64,000 bases of DNA from a virus. This document shows, piece by piece, positions 7,529 to 15,777 of the stretch. Location of the stretch: positions 62,001 through 126,000 of IMG/VR virus record IMGVR_UViG_3300050343_000285. The stretch is one strand, 5' to 3'. Positions within the stretch are counted from its first letter, which is position 1, and each line of letters opens with the position of its first letter. The notes beneath the pieces were generated by a model. The model did no database searches. It was not told the origin of the DNA and saw nothing but the letters and a program-made list of their open reading frames with translations. Both the position numbers and the translations under genes were made by a program.

Positions 7529-9148
7529 TTAACGATAATCCAAGAAATCTCTGTTTGTTAATATCGAAATATCCTCTAGCACTTTATTTAAATTTATTTT
7601 ATTATTAAACCACATTTGTAGAATATTTACGGCCTGTTGTCTACCGAACTTAACAACCTCACTATCATTCATTATATAGCCAGTATTTAAAGAGCGTATA
7701 ATTTGTTGAATAAAAAATTGTTTCTTAAGGTGGGGCTCTTCTAAAACATTATCTATTACATAATAAACAAAGTCTCTATTAGAAGCAAGGTCTGGCATGT
7801 CCTTATTTAAAGAGTCAAAATATTCTTTACTAATAGGTGTCCATTTTATTTTACTTTTGGGAATACTATCAAAGATATTTTGAAAATTATTTGCTGTAAT
7901 ATCCCAAGAGTGTTTTTCAATAACATTTTTTCTAATTTTTGTTTTTAATTCTCGCCTTTGTATTAAATCCATGTCAATATAATTCTGTAAGATATCCAGA
8001 CAATGTTTGTCGTCAGGATATACTCTATCCGCACCACTTTCTTGTTCAGTAAAGTCACATTTAATATCTACTCCAAAACCATCAAGATCGTTTATTAAGT
8101 CTAACATAGCTCCATGTTTTACAGAAATAAAGGGTGTACCGCAAGATGCTGCTTCTAGTGGGGGTATACCAAAACCTTCACATATAGAATATTGTAAATA
8201 AATATCCATAGCATTATAAATCTTATGCATATCTGAATCTAACAATCCATTATTTACATTACATATGGTAAGCTTTTTTTGTTTACAATAAGGACATACA
8301 CATACCTCTCCATGCCATAACATAGGAGACCATTTAGAACAGCTCTTACATTTATAAGAGAATAATACATTATTAAAAACTTTATATCTTAATAATAATT
8401 CTGGAATATCCCACCCCTTACCTTCTGGATAGCTTGTGTGTAGATATAACAATATTTTTTTATTAGGATTTTGTTTTTGTAGTTTCGATATAAGTTTTAA
8501 AGTATTGGGTATTAATTTTCTTTTCGCATTTCTCATTACGCTACCAACCACAAAAGTATCAAGCTCTATAGATAGTTGTTGTCTGCAAGAGGTTTGGTTT
8601 TTTGGTTTAAAAATATTTGTATCTACAGAATCTTTAACCACACCCTTAATATCTAAATCATATTGTTGAGAAAGTTCTTTTTTAGCCCAGTCTGTATGTG
8701 TTAGTAATGTGTCGCAATGCTGCATGGCAGATAGCCACTCTTGCTTGAGAGGTAAAGAATCTATAGTTGGGGCTAAAATCCAGTGAAATTTATTTCTAAA
8801 AACAGAAGCTTCTTGATATATAGACATAAAGATATCTCTAAAGTCTACGACTACATCAGGTTTAAAATCAGCTAAAACTATATCAAAACGCCATTGACCA
8901 AATTGGTTAGTAAAATTAGCTTGATAGGATTCATGTCTTTCATCTGTTTTAGTAACTGCATTAGGATATATTTTCCATTTTTCTTCTTTAGGAATGTCGC
9001 AACTTCTGTAGCAAGATAGCTCGGCTATTTTATATTTATTAGAATCATAAAGCCTAGAAAGTAAAGACCTTGTGTAGTTACCATATCCAGAATTAATATG
9101 GCCAGATTCAGTACAGAATAATACTTTGAGTTTTTTATTATTAGGCAT
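7529..9148 (-). CDS. GT-B glycosyltransferase with zinc-binding insert
   Basis: I start this gene at the internal ATG at 9148 (539 residues). The longer frame to 9214 would run through the ssb terminator hairpin, and the sequence from 9148 (MPNNKKLKVLFCTESGHINS) opens with a normal GT-B first strand. The donor-binding motif is CEGFGIPPLEAAS, near residues 325-340. Just before it is an unusual insert with four Cys pairs (CKSC, CVCPYC, plus flanking Cys) that looks like a zinc ribbon inside the enzyme. A long helical C-terminal extension follows. It is the first gene of the block running to 2,733. No convincing promoter was found between the terminator and the start, so read-through may supply it. 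Confidence 0.75.
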   Translation of the reverse strand: MPNNKKLKVLFCTESGHINSGYGNYTRSLLSRLYDSNKYKIAELSCYRSCDIPKEEKWKIYPNAVTKTDERHESYQANFTNQFGQWRFDIVLADFKPDVVVDFRDIFMSIYQEASVFRNKFHWILAPTIDSLPLKQEWLSAMQHCDTLLTHTDWAKKELSQQYDLDIKGVVKDSVDTNIFKPKNQTSCRQQLSIELDTFVVGSVMRNAKRKLIPNTLKLISKLQKQNPNKKILLYLHTSYPEGKGWDIPELLLRYKVFNNVLFSYKCKSCSKWSPMLWHGEVCVCPYCKQKKLTICNVNNGLLDSDMHKIYNAMDIYLQYSICEGFGIPPLEAASCGTPFISVKHGAMLDLINDLDGFGVDIKCDFTEQESGADRVYPDDKHCLDILQNYIDMDLIQRRELKTKIRKNVIEKHSWDITANNFQNIFDSIPKSKIKWTPISKEYFDSLNKDMPDLASNRDFVYYVIDNVLEEPHLKKQFFIQQIIRSLNTGYIMNDSEVVKFGRQQAVNILQMWFNNKINLNKVLEDISILTNRDFLDYR

Positions 9149-9166
9149 AAATAAATTAGTCTCTAT

Positions 9167-9207
9167 AAAAAAAATGTGCGGAAGCCCCCACAACAAGACT
9201 TCCGCAC
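9167..9207 (-). terminator. Strong intrinsic terminator after ssb
   Basis: Arms GTGCGGAAG (9176-9184) and CTTCCGCAC (9199-9207) form a perfect 9-bp GC-rich stem with a 14-base loop. On the minus strand the stem is followed by eight U residues (A run 9167-9174). It stands 19 bases after the ssb stop codon, so ssb appears to be a single-gene transcript bounded by its own promoter and this terminator. Confidence 0.9.
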
Positions 9208-9225
9208 TCACCACAGCAACCTATA

Positions 9226-9633
9226 TTAGAAAGCTACGGCAGGTTCTCCACTACTGTCCTGACTAGTCTCCTGACTATCTTTTTTGTTAGCGCCAGAAGA
9301 CTTAGAAATCTTCTGAATTCTAGCAAAATTATTTACCCTAACTTTCATTGTGGATCTTTTGATACCATCTTTTTCCCAGGAATCATTTCTTAATGATCCT
9401 TCGATCATGACTAAATCTCCCTTTCGGAAAGAATTGCCAATAGCTTCAGCGCCAGTGTCCCAAGCTTCGCAATTAACAAAGGTCGTAACCTTATCCTGCT
9501 CTCCATTATTCTTAGTAAATTCTCGTGAAACCGCTACGGTAAAATTAATCACAGCAGTTTCCCTGCCAGAAGTATTAACATATCTAAGTTCAGGGTCTCT
9601 AGCTATGTTACCTCTCAAAATTACTAAATTCAT
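9226..9633 (-). CDS. ssb: Single-stranded DNA-binding protein
   Basis: The 135-residue protein is a bacterial-type OB-fold SSB. It begins MNLVILRGNIARDPELRY, contains the typical strands INFTVAVSREF and TTFVNCEAWDTGAEAIG, then KGDLVMIEGSLRNDSWEKDG. The start at 9633 is chosen because AGGAG stands 5 bases upstream and the SSB family begins at this Met; an in-frame ATG at 9672 is not needed. The tail is Ser/Gln-rich and ends EPAVAF. It keeps the terminal Phe but lacks the strongly acidic DDDIPF of host SSBs, so it may not recruit host partners in the usual way. It coats ssDNA at the fork. Own promoter and own terminator indicate high, independent expression. Confidence 0.93.
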   Translation of the reverse strand: MNLVILRGNIARDPELRYVNTSGRETAVINFTVAVSREFTKNNGEQDKVTTFVNCEAWDTGAEAIGNSFRKGDLVMIEGSLRNDSWEKDGIKRSTMKVRVNNFARIQKISKSSGANKKDSQETSQDSSGEPAVAF

Positions 9634-9687
9634 AACAACTCCTATTTTTATAAAACAATGTAAAAGTCTCAATTGACAACATATGTT

Positions 9688-9715
9688 ATTATAAGCTTTT
9701 CTAAGGTTGAGTCAA
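9688..9715 (-). promoter_or_regulatory. Sigma-70-type promoter of ssb
   Basis: On the minus strand -35 TTGACT (9715-9710), a 16-base spacer and -10 TATAAT (9693-9688) are present, 11 of 12 consensus bases. The -35 box begins 3 bases after the stop codon of the polymerase gene upstream. The predicted start is near 9681, giving a leader of about 48 bases before the ATG at 9633. Confidence 0.85.
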
Positions 9716-9717
9716 GC

Positions 9718-11328
9718 CTATACTTGCCAGCATTTCTTCACTATAAAAGAATCCTTATCCTTGGACCTATCTAATTTTAATATTAAAGTATTACCTTCCA
9801 TTAATAAATCTTTATATTTTGTATATTCTTCTGGAAACACAACAAGATCAGAAACTCCAGTAGAGTCTTCAGCTTTAACAAAAGCCATTTCCTGACCTGG
9901 ATTTAAACCCCTTTTGGTTTTGATAACATTTATATCTACAATTTCTGCTCCTAAAATAGGCTGTTTAGGGCAGTTGTTTTTTAATAGATCTTTACATTCT
10001 GCATTAGCCGTATATATATCACAACCATCAATTTTATGACAGGTTAGAGATATACCTAAATAGAATCTTTCATTACTAGCTAACCATTCTGGACTATCTT
10101 CTAAGTTGTAAGGCGGCTTATTTATACTATTGATGATAGATAATACTACATTCTTTCTCTTAGCTATCAGCTTTTTTTCTGTATTATCTATTAAGATAGC
10201 CAATGCTTTATCTATATCAATTTCTTTATCAAAAATTTTATTTAGTACAGACAGCTCTCTGTCGGTAAGACTATTTAAGTTTTCGTAGTAAAATAACATT
10301 TTATTTCTAGATATAGACAAAGTATCTATAGCTCCAACAGATATAATAGCTTTTGCTGCTGTAGAGTTGATATGTTGTAAAAATTCGCAATATAACTTAC
10401 CGAATCCCATATTTTTTAAATTAATATTATTTAATATTTCTGTAATTTTTTCATAAACTGAATCACCAACACCTTTAATATCAGTAAGACCAAAATAGAT
10501 ATTATTATCGTCTTGATCTATAAAAAATTCTTTTGATGGTTTTCGAATGCTAGGTTTATAAACATCTATACCCATTTGGTTAGCATTATTGACTAATTCT
10601 TGAATTTCTTTTAAGGGATCTATTTTATCTTTAGCAAATTTCATATATGCTGCAAAAAAATGTTTAGGAAAATGAGCTTTTATATAAGCAGACAAGTATG
10701 CATTATAAGCATAACTAACAGCATGACTTTTATTAAAACTATATCTTTGACTTTTTTCAATCCATCCAAACACCTGCTCAGCTTCTTCTTTTGATAATAT
10801 TTTAGCGGATGCTGTTTTTTTGATAAAAATCTTTTTAATCTTTTTCATTTCTTCTGGTTGTTTCTTACCGATAGCTTTTCTTAATTTATCAGCTTCGGTG
10901 AGATCGAAATTAGCAACACACTGACATATTTGCATAGCTTGTTCTTGATAAACCATTTCTCCATAGGTGGTTTTCAATATAGGTTCTAATGACTCATGGA
11001 AAAAGTCTACTTCTTCTTCTTGATTTTTTTTATCTATATAATGATTGCTAACAGACTTACCATCACGATAAGCTTCTAGACATCCCGGCCTCATGATACT
11101 TATCAAGGCAGAAAGCTGCTCTATATTGTTAGGTTTTAATTTCTTAGACATCATCTGACCTAGTCTAGATTCTAACTGAAAGCAACCCTTAGTATTCCCT
11201 TCAGATATTAAATTCCATGTTCTATTACAGCTTAGGCAAATATTTTCTAAACTAATATCTAAGTCAACGCTTCCGTCTTTTCCGACAGGAAACTCGCAAG
11301 CACAATCTGCAAATGTTATCGTTTTCAT
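9718..11328 (-). CDS. DNA polymerase III alpha subunit, C-terminal half (split gene)
   Basis: The 536-residue protein matches DnaE from just after the third catalytic Asp to the C-terminus. Landmarks are NTKGCFQLESRLG (residues 44-56), ALISIMRPGCLEA, YGEMVYQEQAM, EADKLRKAIGKK and QRYSFNKSHAVSYAY, the fingers and nucleotide-binding region, followed by a helix-hairpin-helix region (FGLTDIKGVGDSV). An OB-fold domain closes the protein (AEIVDINVIKTKRGLNPGQEMAFVKAED order). It has its own ATG at 11328, overlapping the exonuclease gene. The first 35 residues add two Cys pairs (CAC and CLSC) that could bind zinc. PHP and palm domains are encoded separately at 12,192-14,083. The two proteins must assemble to give an active polymerase. 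Confidence 0.88.
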   Translation of the reverse strand: MKTITFADCACEFPVGKDGSVDLDISLENICLSCNRTWNLISEGNTKGCFQLESRLGQMMSKKLKPNNIEQLSALISIMRPGCLEAYRDGKSVSNHYIDKKNQEEEVDFFHESLEPILKTTYGEMVYQEQAMQICQCVANFDLTEADKLRKAIGKKQPEEMKKIKKIFIKKTASAKILSKEEAEQVFGWIEKSQRYSFNKSHAVSYAYNAYLSAYIKAHFPKHFFAAYMKFAKDKIDPLKEIQELVNNANQMGIDVYKPSIRKPSKEFFIDQDDNNIYFGLTDIKGVGDSVYEKITEILNNINLKNMGFGKLYCEFLQHINSTAAKAIISVGAIDTLSISRNKMLFYYENLNSLTDRELSVLNKIFDKEIDIDKALAILIDNTEKKLIAKRKNVVLSIINSINKPPYNLEDSPEWLASNERFYLGISLTCHKIDGCDIYTANAECKDLLKNNCPKQPILGAEIVDINVIKTKRGLNPGQEMAFVKAEDSTGVSDLVVFPEEYTKYKDLLMEGNTLILKLDRSKDKDSFIVKKCWQV

Positions 11329-12023
11329 GAACTAAAAGCGCCTTTAAATTGTATCTTACTGCTTAAATTTTTATGCAGTCTTAAGAATCTAATTAATATT
11401 TTTGCACAATCCTCAACATCTTTAATTGCATCATGAGCATTATCTTTGCTTAATCCTAGATAATCTCTCATATTATCTAAAGATAAAGATCTAACTTCGG
11501 AAACATAACTCATCCACAAGAACATAACATGCATTAAATCTATCTTGTCTCTAGGGTGAAATAAACACGTACTTTTTTCTTTATTAACATTATCATATTT
11601 TACACTTAATCTATCTACAATTGGCATATCAAATCTTAATATATTATACCCACAAGCAATAGGTGCTGTAAATTGAGATTTTTTACCCCCATTAGCTTTT
11701 GAGTGATATTTATCTAAATACGATACGAATTGAGACCAAGCATGTTTCTGATTAGGGTATTGCTTCCAATCAGATAATACCTGTTGAGCCGAGATAGCTT
11801 TCACCTTACCGTGCCATTCTAAAATATCCGAGTCGGTATAAGGATTATCGCAAGACTCATCTTCCAATTTTTCAGGTTTAAGCATCACATTAAACTGTGA
11901 ATTTTTAACAATATCTAGCTTTATAGGATCAACAATTACCGCAGATAACTGAACCGGACTACAAACAGAAGGGTTTATCCCATCTGTTTCAAAATCAAAA
12001 ACACAAATTTTATTCCTAATCAT
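11325..12023 (-). CDS. DnaQ-like 3'-5' proofreading exonuclease
   Basis: The 232-residue protein has the three exonuclease motifs of the DnaQ/DEDDh family: Exo I FDFETDG (residues 9-15), Exo II GYNILRFDMPI (near 125-135) and Exo III with HDAIKDVEDCA (near 195-205). The DEDDh acidic residues and the catalytic His are all present. It would remove misincorporated nucleotides for the phage polymerase. The gene lies between the two halves of the polymerase alpha subunit, overlapping the C-terminal half by 4 bases and the small gene upstream by 8 bases. All parts of the polymerase should therefore be made from one transcript. Length is near that of host epsilon subunits. Confidence 0.9.
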   Translation of the reverse strand: MIRNKICVFDFETDGINPSVCSPVQLSAVIVDPIKLDIVKNSQFNVMLKPEKLEDESCDNPYTDSDILEWHGKVKAISAQQVLSDWKQYPNQKHAWSQFVSYLDKYHSKANGGKKSQFTAPIACGYNILRFDMPIVDRLSVKYDNVNKEKSTCLFHPRDKIDLMHVMFLWMSYVSEVRSLSLDNMRDYLGLSKDNAHDAIKDVEDCAKILIRFLRLHKNLSSKIQFKGAFSS

Positions 12024-12192
12024 TTATTACCTCCACCTTTGCTTTGTATTCAAAAAGTATTTTGTTGTTATCCTGTAATTTTAACGCATTACATTCAATT
12101 TGGCAACAGTTCTTTTTTATTTCAGTAATTTTTAAATATTCTAATTTATTGTAAATAAATCTTTGACCCACTTTTACATTCTGGAATTCCAT
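12016..12192 (-). CDS. Small conserved-type protein, 58 aa
   Basis: This short frame starts with ATG at 12192, overlapping the stop of the polymerase N-terminal half (TAATG), and ends with TAG at 12016, overlapping the exonuclease start. It encodes [19 protein letters not shown] and a tail with CCQIEC. The VGQRFIYNxxxYxKI pattern resembles small beta-barrel proteins seen near replication genes in many phages. The tight coupling on both sides supports that it is a real gene. Function unknown; a polymerase-associated role is inferred from position. Confidence 0.6.
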   Translation of the reverse strand: MEFQNVKVGQRFIYNKLEYLKITEIKKNCCQIECNALKLQDNNKILFEYKAKVEVIND

Positions 12193-14083
12193 TATAAAGC
12201 CTTTATATTCAGTAAATTTTTAGCTAACATGATCTTATCCAATAGGGCTATGCCTAAAATATCGAATTTTATAACACCAATTGATTCTAAGTCGGACATT
12301 TCAAACCCTGCTATATTTTGATTTGTTTTTTTATCCCATATCATTGGACATATAGAGTTCAAAGAGTTATTGGCTATAGCTATACCAGCAGCATGTTTTG
12401 ATTGATTATATTTAGAGCCCTCTAACCGAATAGCTTGCTCAAATCTTTTTGCTAATGGGCCTTGTAGCTCACCATCATCATTTAAATGGCACCATTCTTT
12501 TAGTTTGTCTCCGTTATTTTCTAGAGCCCATCTAATTATGGATGCCCCACCATTCCCATCTTTCATTTGTTGCAATTCGTCAGCTATTTTTGCTTCATCT
12601 GGAATATTTTTTGTTATTTTATTCATTTCTTGGAAACTTATATGTTGCCGTAAACCCTTAATACTTCCTTCAAAGCTCCCCTGCCTTTTAGAGTATTAAA
12701 AGTAATCATTTGAGAAACTTTATCATCTCCATACTTTTCTCTAATATAATTAATAATAGCTTCTCTATGCTCTAATAGGTACGTCCACATCAATATCAGG
12801 CATTGATACTCTGTTTATCGGTGTTTCTCCCTGTATTATAAAATCTTTCAAAAATTAAATCATATTCAATAGGGTCTATAGAGGTAATACCTATAAGGTA
12901 CGACACTAGACAACCAGCAGCACTGCCTCTACCCGGTCCCGGCAAACAATCAATGAGATTTCACACGATCAACGATATCTTTTACAATCAAAAAATAGCT
13001 AGACAGATTTGCTCCTTCGCTAAAACATCAAGTTCTTGCTTGATTCTTTCTACATATATTTCATGCTCATCTTTAGGTACTTTGTTTTGCTATTTTGGAC
13101 TCGCCAGCCATTACGACATAACTCTCTAATATACTCTATCTGGCGTTTGTTTATCTAGGGCATTCAAAATCTGGTAATTGTGGAGCTTATGTAAAATATC
13201 ATAATCCTCACACATATTATCTATTAACTATAGTATTTTCAAGTTCTTCTTGAATCATGCAATTCATCCATTTCTTCAGGAGATAAGAATATAATATTTA
13301 TCAGAAGTAAAAAAGGTAGACAATGCCACTTCTTGATTATTTAAAATTTTATTTGATACATCGGGGAGTGTCGTCTTTAGAGAACTACATAGTAACACTC
13401 TTTGATCTACAGCGTCTAGAATATCGCAATAGTGTGCGTCTATAGTGGCAACTCTAGGAATATGCTTTGACTTAGAAAGATCTCTTAATGACTTTCCTAT
13501 AATCTGTTGATGCTCATTGCCTGCGTCCATTAATTGTATTTCAATAAAAAAATTATCTTTACCAAACACATCTTGTAGATTAGATATATGTTGCAAAGCT
13601 TTATTTTCCCAATCGTCAATCATGGCTGCCTTATCAAAACTATATATCTCATTAGCTAGCGTAGAACCGGGATGTCCCGAAATACAAATAAGGTCTTGAT
13701 TATTTATATACTTTTTTAATATATTTAAATCAATTCTAGGTTTATAGTAAAAATATTCTTCGCTATTAGATACAGAGACTATCTTAATAAGATCTTGCCA
13801 GCCATCATAATTTTTAGCAAGAACTACTAAGTGTGACAAAGATCTATTAGTTTTATCCTTAATGGTAGCGTCAGCACTAATATATAATTCGCAACCTAAT
13901 ATAGGCTTAATATTATTTTGCTTCATAGTTCTATAAAAAATCTATATTACCAGATATAGTGCCGTGATCAGTAATAGCGCAGGACTTGATATTAAGACTA
14001 GCGCATCTTTTAGCAATTTGCTCAGGTTTAGATATACCATCCAATAAGCTATAATGCGTATGTACATGTAATGGTGTGTACAT
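12192..14083 (-). CDS. DNA polymerase III alpha subunit, N-terminal half (frameshifted in this sequence)
   Basis: The gene runs from ATG 14083 to TAA 12192, about 630 codons. The N-terminus is a PHP domain ([16 protein letters not shown]). The middle carries the polymerase signature [17 protein letters not shown] and the catalytic pair MPDIDVDV near 12,800. The C-terminus has [10 protein letters not shown] and IKFDILGI, which holds the third catalytic Asp. Several frameshifts break it. One is an extra A in a run at 13,935-13,940, and others lie between 12,630 and 13,275. All conserved motifs survive in alternating frames, so these are probably consensus errors. The gene truly stops after the palm domain, because an overlapping small gene and the exonuclease follow before the C-terminal half. 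Confidence 0.82.
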
Positions 14084-14086
14084 TAA

Positions 14087-15151
14087 TTAAACCTCTCCTG
14101 GGGCTTTGTATGTGTCTACAGAATGTCCTGGGGCAGTGTATTTTTCTACTACATAATCCATACCATTCACATCATTGTCGTGTTTAATCTGTTCGCATTG
14201 TGTCATCAACTCATCCTTATGTGTAACTTGACGATCTCTATATTCTATCATAGGAGATACTGTCTCGTCTTGCAAAAAATTGTTCTTTCCAAAATGACAT
14301 AATTTAGTACATTTCCATGTTTTCTTTAAATGAGGACTCTTACTATTTTTTATTCTATTGAATTTTTCTCTAATCATATATTCGGCAACAACTGCGTTGT
14401 CATCATTATCAAAGCATATTGAGAAAGGACCACCATCATTCATAAAATTAATTGTCATAATAATATGTTTAAATTCTGGAAATAATCTATGTATAGCATA
14501 ATGATATATCCTTAACTGAGGATCTTGTTCTAACTTTTCTTGAGTTTTTTCTTCTCCAGTAGCCCAGTTTAATCTTTTACCAGTTTTCCAGTCAATAATT
14601 TCTAAGGTATCATCAGACACCTTAGTTATCAAGTCTACGGTGCCTTTAATAGATAGATGGCCTTCTAATTCACCCTCAACTGTATCATATTTATATTTAG
14701 CCCAAGGTTTATCTATAGATAGGTCGAAATGTTGTTCAGACCTAAAAACATCTCTTAATCTAGGATCAAATAATCTATTATTACCTGTTAATGTTTTCCT
14801 TACCCATTCTATACAATCTGTACGATCTTTTTGAAACCATTGATGGTTAGTAAATCTAGAGGTATAATAATCGTATACAGCATTACATAAATATAAGACA
14901 TATTTATTATCAAACATATCGCAAGTATTTAAATCTATAGCTCCTATAATTTCATCATCAATAGATACTTCCTTATCTTGTATACCTTTTTTCATAAGGG
15001 CTAATATTTCTAATACCTTATGGACAATTGTGCCCTTGTCTGCTTTTTTATTAGAGGAACCTCTTCTACCAAGAACATATTCAATAAAATATTGTTGCTC
15101 GCACATATTATGCGTACCATAAGAAGAACTTCTAAAGTATGTAATTATAAT
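14087..15151 (-). CDS. PD-(D/E)XK exonuclease (RecB/Cas4-like), possible AUU start
   Basis: The protein has the RecB-family nuclease order: KGTIVHKVLE with its His, SIKGTVDLI with the metal-binding Asp, and LEIIDWKTGKR with the DxK pair. C-terminal Cys residues (CTKLCHFG) resemble a degraded Cas4/AddB iron-sulfur site. The first ATG is at 15106, but family members usually begin with a segment like TYFRSSSYGTHNMCEQQYF. Its upstream part is encoded here in frame from ATT at 15151, with AAAGGA 7 bases before it. I therefore propose AUU initiation at 15151, giving about 354 residues; a one-base error hiding an ATG is the alternative. The role is end resection or recombination at the replication fork. 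Confidence 0.75.
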   Translation of the reverse strand: MIITYFRSSSYGTHNMCEQQYFIEYVLGRRGSSNKKADKGTIVHKVLEILALMKKGIQDKEVSIDDEIIGAIDLNTCDMFDNKYVLYLCNAVYDYYTSRFTNHQWFQKDRTDCIEWVRKTLTGNNRLFDPRLRDVFRSEQHFDLSIDKPWAKYKYDTVEGELEGHLSIKGTVDLITKVSDDTLEIIDWKTGKRLNWATGEEKTQEKLEQDPQLRIYHYAIHRLFPEFKHIIMTINFMNDGGPFSICFDNDDNAVVAEYMIREKFNRIKNSKSPHLKKTWKCTKLCHFGKNNFLQDETVSPMIEYRDRQVTHKDELMTQCEQIKHDNDVNGMDYVVEKYTAPGHSVDTYKAPGEV

Positions 15152-15777
15152 GGTATTATCCTTTGTTTCTCTAGGTAGTTTTTAATTAATTGATGTGTTT
15201 CTACAATTGGTAGCTCTTGATTATTTATGCTAAAATCAAAGTTTGACTGATCATATTTATCCACATCTAACGCTATTTCGCTTTCGTGTTCAGAATGATA
15301 TAAATTCCGGTTGAGTTTGATAACTACACCTTGAGCATTCTGAACAGCTTCAACCTCGTTAGGAAAACGACAATCCGCGACTAATGCTAGGGGGAAATTT
15401 TCTTTTTTGATTTTTCTAATAGTAGCATCTGCCCACACATTGTGCTGCATTCTCCTAAAGACGTCTGTACCGATATACTGCAATACTTCTCTAGCCGTCA
15501 TTTTAGCGTCAAGTCCCGGCCATTTACAATCCACTATTTCGTTTTTATTTGCATCTGTTCCATAACATTGCCTATCTGTTAGACCGAATATATCTATACA
15601 TAGTTTTTTTAATGGGTCTGCAAAATTATATATTTTAAAGGGGACTCGGTTTTCACTTGCATCTAAAATATACCCATTTTTTTCCCAGTATTGTTTTTCA
15701 AATTCTTTACCAATATATTCACAAGAGGTAGTTTTCCCAGATTGTTTTCTACCAGCCATAGCTATAATTTTACACAT
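15145..15777 (-). CDS. Deoxynucleoside monophosphate kinase
   Basis: The 210-residue protein starts MCKIIAMAGRKQSGKTTS, a P-loop at residues 9-16. FADPLKKLCIDIFGL and REVLQYIGTDVFRRM follow, the substrate-binding pattern of T4 gp1-type dNMP kinases, then ADCRFPNEVEAV with the acidic/Arg site. These enzymes phosphorylate dNMPs for phage DNA synthesis and work with dCMP deaminase and ribonucleotide reductase, both present in this window. It overlaps the primase gene by 8 bases. Its last codons overlap the proposed AUU start of the nuclease gene. Length fits the family. Confidence 0.85.
   Translation of the reverse strand: MCKIIAMAGRKQSGKTTSCEYIGKEFEKQYWEKNGYILDASENRVPFKIYNFADPLKKLCIDIFGLTDRQCYGTDANKNEIVDCKWPGLDAKMTAREVLQYIGTDVFRRMQHNVWADATIRKIKKENFPLALVADCRFPNEVEAVQNAQGVVIKLNRNLYHSEHESEIALDVDKYDQSNFDFSINNQELPIVETHQLIKNYLEKQRIIPL

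Noticed and set aside
9149-9214. Longer start of the glycosyltransferase at 9214
   Set aside because: The extension passes through the ssb terminator stem and adds residues unlike any GT-B start; the Met at 9148 opens with a normal first strand.
9718-14083. Split intein joining the two polymerase halves
   Set aside because: Neither edge shows intein N- or C-terminal splice motifs, and an exonuclease gene lies between with its own start and stop.
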